From Microbacterium sp. 1.5R (GTDB lineage: Bacteria > Actinomycetota > Actinomycetes > Actinomycetales > Microbacteriaceae): a stretch of 64,000 bases of DNA. The notes below the pieces were generated by a model. The model ran no database searches, was not told where the DNA came from, and saw only the letters and a program-made list of their open reading frames with translations. This document shows positions 36,774 through 45,364 of the stretch, piece after piece. Made by a program: the position numbers and the translations under genes. Where the stretch lies: contig NZ_VDRC01000001.1 in assembly GCF_007667425.1 (NCBI RefSeq), positions 2,231,062-2,295,061 on the forward strand. Reading direction: 5' to 3'. Numbering within the stretch: the stretch's first letter is position 1; each line of letters begins with the position of its first letter.

Positions 36774-37111
36774 GCGGGCTGCACACGTACGAGACGGCTG
36801 ACATCCGCGGGCTCGAGTCCGCGCTGAAGCAGCTGCACGGCTACTGCGGCGAGCTGCAGGCTCACGCCTCCGGCGCGACCGGAGCAGTGAGCGCGCAGTG
36901 GAGCGGCATCGCGAACAACGAGTTCGTCAACACGGTGCAGACCTGGCAGGTCGGGGCAACGATCCTCACCTCCTTCGCCGAGTACCTCGCCACCTGGGCC
37001 GGCGACGCCGCCACCCAGTACGAGACCGCGCAATCCTCCGCCGGCAGCATGTGGGGCGGCGGCGGCGGTGGCGGCGGCACCGGTGGCGGCGGCGGACCCG
37101 TGGCGGTGTGA
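36770..37111 (+). CDS. WXG100-like protein with Gly-rich tail
   Basis: The protein has 113 residues; the ATG at 36770 overlaps the preceding stop. The turn motif is AQWSGIAN, with helices on both sides (LKQLHGYCGELQ, FVNTVQTWQV). The expected YxxxE signal is not obvious (YETAQ). The last 20 residues are almost all glycine. It sits directly before the toxin gene (4 bases apart), so it is the best candidate for a dedicated partner of the toxin's N-terminal domain. Confidence 0.85.
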   Translation: MSGLHTYETADIRGLESALKQLHGYCGELQAHASGATGAVSAQWSGIANNEFVNTVQTWQVGATILTSFAEYLATWAGDAATQYETAQSSAGSMWGGGGGGGGTGGGGGPVAV

Positions 37112-37115
37112 CCTC

Positions 37116-40100
37116 ATGGTGAGAATCGACCCCGCGAAGTTCTCGACCGCGGCAGACGCATACGACACGATCGCTCAGCAGGCCCAGAACTACGCCATCT
37201 CGGCGCGCGGCGACCTCGGCGGTTACGGCGGCATCGCCGGCACCGACCCCGGTGGCGAGTCCTTCGCCGAGTCCTACGACGCGATGGCGGGCGCCGCGCT
37301 GCAGACGCTGTACGACATCGCGGTCGCCGCGCGCGGTCTCGACCGCACCCTCATGGCCACCGGCGGCACGCACGCCCAGGCCAACGCGAACGCCGAGCGG
37401 ATCGTCTACGACGCCGCGTCCGAATTCGTGCTGCGCCCGGAGATCGCCGAGATGAGCGTCGCTCCGCCGCCCTCCGCGTTCGGCGGTCGCCCCGACACGA
37501 TGGTGCAGGGGCTGGACAGCGCGGCCGTGTGGGTCTGGGACCAGATCCTCAACTTCATCGGCACGCTGTTCCCCGACGGCGACCCCGAGAAGCTCGAAGA
37601 GGCCGGCCGTGCGTGGAGGGGCATCCTCTCCGACATCCGCAGTCTCCGCAACGACATCCGGATGGGCGACAACGCCCTCGCCGGCATCGACAGCGGCGAG
37701 GTCTCGGCGATCACGCAGAAGATCGACGACTTCGCCGACGGTCTGACGACCTTCCTCAGCGACGACGAGGGCATCGGGCAGATCGACGACATCTGCAGGG
37801 AGTACGCGCAGCAGATCCGGGACACCCTCGAAGAGACCCGGCAGATGCTCATCCAGCTGGTGATCGAGGTGGTCGCCGGTGCCGGCCTCAGCTTCGCGCT
37901 CTCCTTCGTCACGTTCGGCGCGGCCGGTGTCGCCGGTGCGGCAGCCATCACGGCGCGCGTCGTAGCGATCGGAGGGCGCATCGGTGCCCTCGTCGCGCGG
38001 TGCGTCGCGACGGCCACGCGCCTGGCAGCGCGCCTGCGCGCGATCGTCCCCGGTCTCGCCCGCGCGGCGACGAAGTTCCCCAAGCTCACCCGCGCCGGCA
38101 TCGAGGTCGTCTCGGGCACGGGTGCCTCGGTGATCGCCGAGACCGTGCAGGGCAGCGAGGCCAACTACGGCGCCGCATTCCTCTCCGGCTTCGCCGGGAG
38201 CTCGCTCACCGCGGCCATCGTGGCCCCGTTCGGCAAGGCGGGCGAGCGCTTCGTCGTGCAGGCCCTCGCCAACGGCTCCGGAGGCGCGGGTGGCACGGTC
38301 GTCGACCTTGCTGTGCGCGGCGAGGAGATCAGCGCGTCGGCGGTCGCGATGGGTGCCGGACTCGGCGTCGCCGGTTCGGCGCGACTCCCCAGTCGCCGTG
38401 GTGGCGCGAGCGCGGGTGGCGGCAACAGCGGTTCCGGCGTCGGCCTCACCGGAACCTCTCGTGTTCCCGGGCGCCGCGGCGGTGCCGAAGCCGGTGGCAG
38501 CGGCAACGGCGGCGGCGTGCACGTCAACGACTACGACGGGCCTTCCGGCGTCGGCGATGCGGCCAACGCCTCCGGCGGCGACGGCGGGGGCGCACCCCGC
38601 TCCGACTACGACGGCCCCGCGGGGCAGGGCGGCGATGTGGGCGGCGGCGGCTCCGACGGCGGCGCAGCGCCCACGAACCACGGCGAGGCTCCGACCGCGA
38701 CCGACATCCACGTGACCCCGGAGACGGGCGGTGCCGGCGACGGCGGCTCGACGGGCGGGGACGGCTCGTCGTCTTCGTCCTCGACGGGTGGCGACAACTC
38801 GCCCGCCGTCGACAGCACGCCGACGTCGACCGACTCCTCGACGTCGACCGACGCCTCGACGTCGACCGACGCCTCGACGTCGACCGACGCCTCGACGTCG
38901 TCCGACGCCTCGACGTCCTCCGCTACGGACGGCGGGTCCACCGCCCCTGACAGCACCCCGGCGCCGCAGGGCGCGGGTGGCGACTCGTCCGGCTTGGGCG
39001 GCAACGCGGGCGACTCGGCTCCCGTCGGGACGGGTGCGGGCAACGCGGGCGACTCGGCTCCGGTCGGGACGGGTGCGGGTACCGCGGGCGACTCGGCTCC
39101 GGTCGGGACGGGCAGCCCCGCAGACGGAGGTACGTCGACCGACGGCGGGAGCTCGTCGTCGAACGGCGACGCGACCACCCCGAGCGACGTCGATCTGGAC
39201 CTCGACTCCACCCCGCCGACGGACGTCGACCTCGACGTCGATCCGACCGCCGACGGCTCGGGCACGACCGCTGACGGCAACGGCGCAGACGGCACGGGTG
39301 CGGATGCAGACGTCTCCGGCGCGGATGCAGACGGCGCGGATGCCGACGGCTCCGGCGCCACGGCCGACGACGCAGCGCCCCACGCGCCCGCCGACCCGGC
39401 ATCCTCTGCCGGCGATCAGCCGCAGCAGTGGGGTGACGGCGGTCCGACGCAGGACGCGCACGGCCGCCCCTACGACGAGCGCCCGGACGGGCGTCGCACC
39501 ATCGAGGGTGACCCCGACAACACGTACCGCGACCGTGCGGGTCGACTGCACGACGAGGACACCCACCACTTCGTCACCGACACGAACCGCCCGGATGTGG
39601 ACGACCTGCCGGTCGACCGTGCCGTGCACGGCGAGACGTCGACCTTCGAACCCCAGGGCGACGCGCAGACCGAGCACAGCACGCAGGTCGCAGAGCGCGA
39701 CGACCTGCAGCTCGAGGCCGACGGCGCACGCGATCGCATCGATCAGCTGGTCGAGTCGACCGGCATCGATCCGGACGTCCTGACGGGCCGCTCCCAGGAG
39801 ATCGACGCCTCGATCGACGGACTCCGTCGTGACGGAGTGATCACCGAACGACAGGCGGAGTCCCTCCGTGAAGCCGTCGCGGAGCGTCGAGAGATCCTCG
39901 CGGATCTGCGACAGGTGTCCGAGGAGATGGGCGACGGAGCGGCGAACGCCGTGTCGACCGCCAGGGGCGAGATCGAGCTGATCGGTTCCGGCGGGGCGTC
40001 GTCTGGTCGATTCGACCACGTGACGATCTCCGGCAACCCGCCGACCCTTCACGTCTACGAGGCGAAGGGCGGCAACTCCTCGCTCGGCTACCGCACCGTC

Positions 40101-41408
40101 GACGGCGTCCGCGCCGAGCAGGGCACGACCGCGTACCTCAACGACATCGCCGGCCGCGACCCCCGACTGCAGACGCAGCTGGAGCGGTACGCCGCGAGCC
40201 CCGGGGCGGACCCCCGCGTGGTCGAGGCGATCCGCAACGGCACGCTCGACGTGCGGTACGAGCTCGTGCAGGCGCGCCCTGACGGGAGCATCCACGTCTC
40301 GGAGTTCCAGATCGATCGCAGCCAGGTGCGTGTTCCCGGCTCCGACGCCGCGCTGACCCCGCCGCACGGCGGCGGCAGCGGTGTGGCTCCGCACGCCACG
40401 GGCGGCGGTTCGTCGACGCTCGCTCCCGATGTGCAGGCTCGTCCCGGCGCCGGTTCGTCGCACGTGTCACCGACCGCGGACGGCCCCGTCGGGCCGGGAA
40501 CCCAGGCGGCTCCGACGGCCGACGCCGGCCCCACGCCGGACGCCGACCTCACGGCTGAGGCGACTCCGACGGCCGACGCCGACGCCGCCGCCACGGCCGA
40601 CGCCGGCCCCTCGGCATCCAGCGCCGACTCGACGACGGATGCCGGTACCGCCGACTCCGCCGGCACCGCGGGCGCTGACACCGCGGCCGCGGATCTCGCG
40701 GACACCGCGACCGCCGACGGCGGCGACCCGATCGATCCCGCCGACGGTGCCGGAGACGGCGGCGGCCCCGACCGGAGCTCCGACCAGATCGTCCGCGACT
40801 TCGCCGACGCGCACGGACTGTCGAACCAGGACCTCCACGATCTGCGCCACACGCCGGCGTCGCAGCTCTCCACCGATCAGCGCGCTCAGCTCCTCGAGCT
40901 GCGCGGTCTGATCGATGCCCCGACACCGGGCACCCGCATGGTCAAGGTCGTGCCGTTCGACGACGTCAGCAAGTACCTGCACGGCCAGTACGGCCCGCAG
41001 GTCGGCGGATTCGTCGCCCGCGCGAGCGACCTCAACCCGTGGGGCGGTCTCGACCAGGTCGTCGCCGACGCGCGGCTGGACTACGTGCCGAACAACGGCG
41101 GTACGAACCCGTACACGGCGCCCGGCGCCGACTCCTACGGCTTCATCGAGTTCCAGACCGACGACGTCGACCTCCTCGGGGTGCCGCTGTCGCCGGAGTT
41201 CGGTGGCACCGCCGAGTACGACCAGCCGTTCGCCGGGTCCGGCTTCCTGCTGAACCGCGACGACGTGTGGCGGCCCGAGTACGAGGCATCCGACCGGATG
41301 AACGTGTCGGAGGGGGCGCGCCTCTGGGCGGTCACGCCTGACGGCCCGCGCCTCATGGGCATCTACATCCCGGGTCACGGATTCCTTCCGCCCCGCCCCG
41401 GGGTGTGA
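37116..41408 (+). CDS. Polymorphic toxin with two C-terminal domains (nuclease-like plus unknown)
   Basis: The protein has 1430 residues from ATG 37116. Residues 1-110 are a helical T7SS-targeting region like WXG/LXG heads but without a WxG turn. A hydrophobic Ala/Gly-rich helical region lies at about 245-320. A long linker (400-790) carries STSTDA repeats (38817-38925) and GDSAPVGTGAG repeats (about 39008-39110). Residues 950-1080 resemble a restriction-endonuclease fold: D967 in FDHV, then E982-A-K984 in VYEAKGGNS, the D...ExK pattern. A Thr/Ala-rich spacer follows, then a second domain (1270-1430) with KYLHGQYGPQVGGFVA and DRMNVSEGARLWAV that I cannot name. It is probably an antibacterial effector with possibly two toxic activities. 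Small genes behind it are immunity candidates. Confidence 0.82.
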   Translation: MVRIDPAKFSTAADAYDTIAQQAQNYAISARGDLGGYGGIAGTDPGGESFAESYDAMAGAALQTLYDIAVAARGLDRTLMATGGTHAQANANAERIVYDAASEFVLRPEIAEMSVAPPPSAFGGRPDTMVQGLDSAAVWVWDQILNFIGTLFPDGDPEKLEEAGRAWRGILSDIRSLRNDIRMGDNALAGIDSGEVSAITQKIDDFADGLTTFLSDDEGIGQIDDICREYAQQIRDTLEETRQMLIQLVIEVVAGAGLSFALSFVTFGAAGVAGAAAITARVVAIGGRIGALVARCVATATRLAARLRAIVPGLARAATKFPKLTRAGIEVVSGTGASVIAETVQGSEANYGAAFLSGFAGSSLTAAIVAPFGKAGERFVVQALANGSGGAGGTVVDLAVRGEEISASAVAMGAGLGVAGSARLPSRRGGASAGGGNSGSGVGLTGTSRVPGRRGGAEAGGSGNGGGVHVNDYDGPSGVGDAANASGGDGGGAPRSDYDGPAGQGGDVGGGGSDGGAAPTNHGEAPTATDIHVTPETGGAGDGGSTGGDGSSSSSSTGGDNSPAVDSTPTSTDSSTSTDASTSTDASTSTDASTSSDASTSSATDGGSTAPDSTPAPQGAGGDSSGLGGNAGDSAPVGTGAGNAGDSAPVGTGAGTAGDSAPVGTGSPADGGTSTDGGSSSSNGDATTPSDVDLDLDSTPPTDVDLDVDPTADGSGTTADGNGADGTGADADVSGADADGADADGSGATADDAAPHAPADPASSAGDQPQQWGDGGPTQDAHGRPYDERPDGRRTIEGDPDNTYRDRAGRLHDEDTHHFVTDTNRPDVDDLPVDRAVHGETSTFEPQGDAQTEHSTQVAERDDLQLEADGARDRIDQLVESTGIDPDVLTGRSQEIDASIDGLRRDGVITERQAESLREAVAERREILADLRQVSEEMGDGAANAVSTARGEIELIGSGGASSGRFDHVTISGNPPTLHVYEAKGGNSSLGYRTVDGVRAEQGTTAYLNDIAGRDPRLQTQLERYAASPGADPRVVEAIRNGTLDVRYELVQARPDGSIHVSEFQIDRSQVRVPGSDAALTPPHGGGSGVAPHATGGGSSTLAPDVQARPGAGSSHVSPTADGPVGPGTQAAPTADAGPTPDADLTAEATPTADADAAATADAGPSASSADSTTDAGTADSAGTAGADTAAADLADTATADGGDPIDPADGAGDGGGPDRSSDQIVRDFADAHGLSNQDLHDLRHTPASQLSTDQRAQLLELRGLIDAPTPGTRMVKVVPFDDVSKYLHGQYGPQVGGFVARASDLNPWGGLDQVVADARLDYVPNNGGTNPYTAPGADSYGFIEFQTDDVDLLGVPLSPEFGGTAEYDQPFAGSGFLLNRDDVWRPEYEASDRMNVSEGARLWAVTPDGPRLMGIYIPGHGFLPPRPGV

Positions 41409-41836
41409 GCGACCCCGTGCAGGCACCAGGACTCTATGTGCGGTACCAGGGGGTCGACTACCCCCTGGTCAGTCAGGGCAGCGGCTGGGTGATGCGGACG
41501 GAGCGCGCGACGAAGGGCTTCGAGAAGGCCGCGGCGACCAAGGGGGCGACGACCAGGTACGAACGGCGGATCGCCCCCGAAGAGCGGCTGGAGTGCTTCC
41601 GGCTCTCGCACTCGGGGACCTATCGGGGTCTCCCGGTGCGGATCTCGCCGAGCAACGACGGGCGGGTCATGGCGATCGCGAAGGACTCGCGGGCGCGCGA
41701 GAACGGGTTTGATAGCTTTGAGCGCGACGAGTGGGTGAAGCTCGTTCCCGAGAACGACAGGGAGCTGCGCATCACCGCGACGCGCACGCCGGTGCCAGCG
41801 CCCTGGCTGCGTTCCGACCACGGAGGAAGACGATGA
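41405..41836 (+). CDS. Candidate immunity protein 1
   Basis: The protein has 143 residues; GTG 41405 overlaps the toxin stop. It is soluble and beta-rich, beginning PGLYVRYQGVDYPLVSQGS. It is tightly coupled to the toxin gene, the usual place for an immunity gene. No family is recognised. The stop overlaps the following start (ATGA). Confidence 0.68.
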   Translation: MSDPVQAPGLYVRYQGVDYPLVSQGSGWVMRTERATKGFEKAAATKGATTRYERRIAPEERLECFRLSHSGTYRGLPVRISPSNDGRVMAIAKDSRARENGFDSFERDEWVKLVPENDRELRITATRTPVPAPWLRSDHGGRR

Positions 41837-42732
41837 CCGAACTCATCAAGGCCGTGACGCCCGCACGAGGACGTGCGTGGCTCAGCCAGGGCCTCGGATG
41901 GGTCGCGGGGTACGTCGTCCGCCGTGACGACGTGCGCGCCGCCACCACGCCGTCCGCACTGTTCGCGGAGCTGGGGCTGGGGTTCCCCGACTCGCCGTTC
42001 GCCGCTGACGCGCCGCACCTCGACACGCTGCGCATCCCTGCGTCCCCGTACCTCGCGCTCGCGGCGCCCGGCACGAAGGATGTCGTGCCTCCCTTCCGCG
42101 ATCACCCCCCGACCAGTGGCACCGGGTTCGTCGAGAGCGCCTCCGCGATGGTCCCCTACTGGTGGCTCGCGCCCAGCGCGATCCCGGCGGGCACGAGCCT
42201 GTGGCGCACCCACGCCGATGGGCGGGAGGAGATCCTCGCCGGGTATGCGAACGTCGCCGAGGGGTGGGTCTCGGTGCGTCCCGACTTCGCCCTCCCGTCC
42301 GTGCCGGTGCGGTCTCCCGAACTCGTCGGCGTCTGGGCCGAGGTCGACGGGGAGCGGATGCTGGCCGACGTCCTTCCCGACGGCAGCGCGGTGCTCTGCG
42401 CGCCCGAGGAGCGCGAGGGCATGCGGCAGTCCGCCCGCGGCGTCTGGTGGCGCGCGGCGGCTCTCAGCGACGTCGACCGTCTCTACGCGGTGCGCGTCGT
42501 CGGACGCTGGCGCAGCCGCCGGGTGCAGCTCGTCGGCGTCGAGCAGGGTGAGTCCGGAGGCCGCGCGCACATCGTCTTCCTCGGGCACGACGCGATCGAC
42601 GCGGAGTCGTTGGGGCTCACGAAGTCCGACGCGGGCATCTACGAAGGAGTCGTCCCGCTGACGGACGTGACGAGCCTCGGCGAAGAGCAGACCGACTTCT
42701 CAGTGCCGACAGCGGCGAGCAGCGCCGAGTGA
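41833..42732 (+). CDS. Candidate immunity or accessory protein 2
   Basis: The protein has 299 residues; ATG 41833 overlaps the previous stop, with GGAGGAAGA just before it. No signal peptide or membrane helix is seen. It is Val/Ala/Asp-rich with GFVESASAMVPYWWLAPS and VWWRAAALSDVDRLYAVRV. I do not recognise it. Its coupling to the toxin and candidate immunity gene suggests it protects against, or helps fold, the second toxin domain. Confidence 0.62.
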   Translation: MTELIKAVTPARGRAWLSQGLGWVAGYVVRRDDVRAATTPSALFAELGLGFPDSPFAADAPHLDTLRIPASPYLALAAPGTKDVVPPFRDHPPTSGTGFVESASAMVPYWWLAPSAIPAGTSLWRTHADGREEILAGYANVAEGWVSVRPDFALPSVPVRSPELVGVWAEVDGERMLADVLPDGSAVLCAPEEREGMRQSARGVWWRAAALSDVDRLYAVRVVGRWRSRRVQLVGVEQGESGGRAHIVFLGHDAIDAESLGLTKSDAGIYEGVVPLTDVTSLGEEQTDFSVPTAASSAE

Positions 42733-42766
42733 CATCCCCCTCCGCACCGATCGATAGGGTTTCTAC

Positions 42767-43249
42767 ATGAGCTGGAACGCGATGACCCCCGCTGAGGCGT
42801 GCGACCTCATGGACTTCTGGGCGGGTCTGCCCTGGCCGCTCACACGCGACGAGGCCCAGCAGCGCGCGGTCGAACACCTGGGCTGGACCACCGAGGTCGA
42901 GGACGGCAAGTCGTATCTGATCAACACCGTCTCGGGCTTCACCGTGCCCGACGTCTCGACGATCGGCGCGCGCCGGCACCTGAACTACGTGAGCCTCCAT
43001 CTCTCCGACGAGACCACGACACCGTCGGCCGAAGAGACCGCGGCGATGGGGGATGCCTTCACCCTGGTCGTGCGCGAGGGCACCGCGCGGTGGGGAGAGC
43101 CGACGCAGCGTGAGAGCGCGGGGACGACGTCGGCGATCTGGGACGTCGCAGGCGGCGCACGGGTCTCGATCAGCCTGTCGCCCTCCGGCATCCGCGGAAT
43201 GTTCGAGACGCCGCAGGGCGTCGAGGTCGAGCGCAAGCTGGGGTACTGA
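42767..43249 (+). CDS. DUF6301-like small protein
   Basis: The protein has 160 residues. The N-terminal pattern (MDFWAGLPWPLTRDEAQQ, then LGWTTEVEDG) and the overall plan recall DUF6301, a family found near actinobacterial toxin genes; the assignment is from memory and moderate. A -10-like TAGGGT at 42752 ends 9 bases before the ATG with no ribosome-binding site, so a leaderless or near-leaderless message is possible. It is followed after 3 bases by the TY-Chap-like gene. Confidence 0.6.
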   Translation: MSWNAMTPAEACDLMDFWAGLPWPLTRDEAQQRAVEHLGWTTEVEDGKSYLINTVSGFTVPDVSTIGARRHLNYVSLHLSDETTTPSAEETAAMGDAFTLVVREGTARWGEPTQRESAGTTSAIWDVAGGARVSISLSPSGIRGMFETPQGVEVERKLGY

Positions 43250-43252
43250 GCG

Positions 43253-43723
43253 ATGTCCACCTGGGAGGAGTTCGGCGACAGCCTGACGGCGACGTTCCGG
43301 CACGTCGCCGATCGCGTGTTCCTCATCATCGCCTCGGAGAGCGACCCCGCCCGCTACGTGCAGTTCGCCGGTCGGCCCGGTCGGCTGGACGCGGAGGCGC
43401 CCTCGATCGACGTCGCGAAGGGCGCCGACGAATCCGTCCTCGCGGGCGCCGGGTGGACGCCGCCGGGCCCTGCTCAGCCGAACTGGACGTCGTCGCTGCC
43501 GCTGCCTGCTCTGACCGATGAGTACGGGGCGCTCGCCGACCGCTGCGTGCGCGCCCTCCGCGACGCGTACGGCATCGCCGGTCCCGACGACCTGGCGTAC
43601 CGCGCCTGGCGGGAGTCGGAGCAGATGCCCGAGGGGGAGACCTGGTCGGAGGAGTGCATCGCGGCCCTCGACCGCGGCGAGGATCCGCTCGACCTCCCCA
43701 CGCTGGGCCTCGCGGCCAACTGA
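43253..43723 (+). CDS. TY-Chap-like peptide-binding chaperone domain protein
   Basis: The protein has 156 residues. WEEFGDSLTATFRHVADRVFLIIA followed by YVQFAGRPGRLDAEAP fits the TY-Chap (YbjN/CesT-related) peptide-binding chaperone pattern, commonly linked to secretion systems. It lies 3 bases after the DUF6301-like gene and ends the T7SS block. It may hold the toxin or a WXG partner before export. Confidence 0.65.
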   Translation: MSTWEEFGDSLTATFRHVADRVFLIIASESDPARYVQFAGRPGRLDAEAPSIDVAKGADESVLAGAGWTPPGPAQPNWTSSLPLPALTDEYGALADRCVRALRDAYGIAGPDDLAYRAWRESEQMPEGETWSEECIAALDRGEDPLDLPTLGLAAN

Positions 43724-43772
43724 GTTCCTACCCGAGCTTCGGGCCCGACCCGACCCGGCGCGGGTGGGCTTC

Positions 43773-44246
43773 TCAGCGAGCGGCGGCGTCGGCCAGATGG
43801 CGCGCGTTGTGGCTGAGCACCTTGACGATGATGCCGTGACGGCGCAGCTCCGACACCGTGCGGGCGCCTTCGTCCGCATCGCGTCCGAGCGCGCGGATGT
43901 TCGCCACCACGAGCACATCGCCCTTGCGGAGCGTGCCGATGAGGCGGGAGAGACGATCGTTCCAGCTCTCGAGGATGTCGGGGGCCGGGTGGCGGAAGCC
44001 GTCGATCGGCACGCCGAAGCGGGTGAGGTCGTCGCGCTGCTCGACCACCGGCGGCATATCGTCGCGTGAGACGACGAGTCCGACGAGGCGGGAGCCGTCG
44101 GGGCGGGCGAGCCAGAAGTCGCGATTCTGCTGCAGCTCGGTGAAGCACTTCGGGCACTCGGCTGCGGCGTGGGGCAGGTGCAGCGGACTCGTCACGGGCT
44201 CGTCGACGGATGCCGCCGCCCTCAGGGGATCGATCGTCTCGCTCAT
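43773..44246 (-). CDS. Resolvase-fold protein with degenerate active site
   Basis: The protein has 157 residues; start 44246 has a perfect GGAGG 6 bases upstream. The C-terminal 90 residues match the serine-recombinase N-terminal fold (LVGLVVSRDD, then KGDVLVVANIRALGRDADEG). Key residues differ: the Arg of YARVS is Val, and LDRLGR is IRALGR, so the Asp and one Arg are lost although the serine is kept. No DNA-binding helix-turn-helix domain is present. It is unlikely to be an active recombinase; a regulatory or protein-binding role is more likely. An N-terminal CPKC pair could bind metal. Confidence 0.72.
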   Translation of the reverse strand: MSETIDPLRAAASVDEPVTSPLHLPHAAAECPKCFTELQQNRDFWLARPDGSRLVGLVVSRDDMPPVVEQRDDLTRFGVPIDGFRHPAPDILESWNDRLSRLIGTLRKGDVLVVANIRALGRDADEGARTVSELRRHGIIVKVLSHNARHLADAAAR

Positions 44247-44298
44247 CGCGCACCTCCGATATCCATTGTGCCCTGAACTCCGCTGCTGCGGCGACCGT

Positions 44299-45288
44299 TC
44301 AGAGCAGGCCGAGTGCCGCGACGGCGTCGCGTTCCTCGAGGAGCTCGGCCACCGACACGTCGATGCGCTTCCTGGCCCATTCGCTGACGTCGAGTCCGTC
44401 GACGATCCGCCATTCCCCGTCGACGGACTGCACGGGGAACGAGCAGACGAGCCCCTCCGGCACCCCGTACTCGCCCTGCGAGACGACGCCGGCCGATGTC
44501 CACTCCTCGGTGCCGTGCACCCAGTCGCGGACATGGTCGAGGGTCGCATTGGCCGCGGAGGCGACGGACGACGAACCGCGCACCTCGATGATCTCGGCAC
44601 CCCGCTTGGCGACGCGGGGGATGAACGTGGAGTCGAGCCAGGTCGGCACGTCGCCGACGATGGTCTCGAGCGCCTCAGCCGCCGGCTCGCCTGCCACGGT
44701 CGCGTGCGACACATCGGGGAACTGCGTCGCCGAGTGGTTGCCCCAGATGGGCACGCGACGCACGGTGTCGACAGGAACCGCGAGCGTCTGGGCGAGCTGT
44801 GCGCGGGCGCGATTCTCGTCGAGGCGGGTCAGCGCCGTGAAGCGCGACGGCGGCACTCCGTCGGCGGATGCCGCGGCGATGAGCGCGTTGGTGTTCGCCG
44901 GGTTGCCCACCACCGTGACCCGAACGTCGGGCGAGGCGTTCGCGGCGATCGCCGCGCCCTGCGGCCCGAAGATGCCGCCGTTGGCCGCGAGCAGATCGCC
45001 GCGCTCCATGCCCGGCCCCCGCGGTCGGGCGCCGACGAGCAGAGCGAGATCGCATCCGTCGAATCCGATCGCCGCGTCGTCTGTGACCTCCACGTGCTCG
45101 AGCAGGCCGAAGGCGCCGTCCTGCAGCTCGAGGGCCGCGCCCTCTGCCGCGCCGAGCCCCTGGGGGATCTCGAGCAGCCGCAGCCGCACCTTCTCGTCGG
45201 GTCCGAGCAGGTCTCCGGCGGCGATGCGGAACAGCAGCGCGTAGCCGATCTGCCCGCCCGCGCCCGTGATCGTGATTGTGGTGCTCAT
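44299..45288 (-). CDS. mdh: Malate dehydrogenase
   Basis: The protein has 329 residues, the usual length of the actinobacterial type. It interconverts malate and oxaloacetate with NAD in the citric acid cycle. The start has the Rossmann motif [15 protein letters not shown]. Other signatures are [27 protein letters not shown] (catalytic Asp and Arg), and [11 protein letters not shown] (catalytic His). It is separated by about 50 bases from the resolvase-like gene and is divergent from the metallopeptidase gene. Confidence 0.95.
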   Translation of the reverse strand: MSTTITITGAGGQIGYALLFRIAAGDLLGPDEKVRLRLLEIPQGLGAAEGAALELQDGAFGLLEHVEVTDDAAIGFDGCDLALLVGARPRGPGMERGDLLAANGGIFGPQGAAIAANASPDVRVTVVGNPANTNALIAAASADGVPPSRFTALTRLDENRARAQLAQTLAVPVDTVRRVPIWGNHSATQFPDVSHATVAGEPAAEALETIVGDVPTWLDSTFIPRVAKRGAEIIEVRGSSSVASAANATLDHVRDWVHGTEEWTSAGVVSQGEYGVPEGLVCSFPVQSVDGEWRIVDGLDVSEWARKRIDVSVAELLEERDAVAALGLL

Positions 45289-45364
45289 GACCCGAGCCTA
45301 CGACGACCGGTCGCGGTGCGGGTGGTTGCGCGGGTGCGGCATCCGGCCGGAGTACCCTCGGGGA

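Noticed and set aside
37116..37450. Classical WXG turn in the N-terminus of the toxin
   Set aside because: The helical head is present but no WxG is found at the turn; it is called WXG/LXG-like only by position and context.
36966..40463. A 1165-codon reverse open frame opposite the toxin gene
   Set aside because: Low-complexity Arg/Val/Gly composition and no motif; a shadow of the forward toxin gene.
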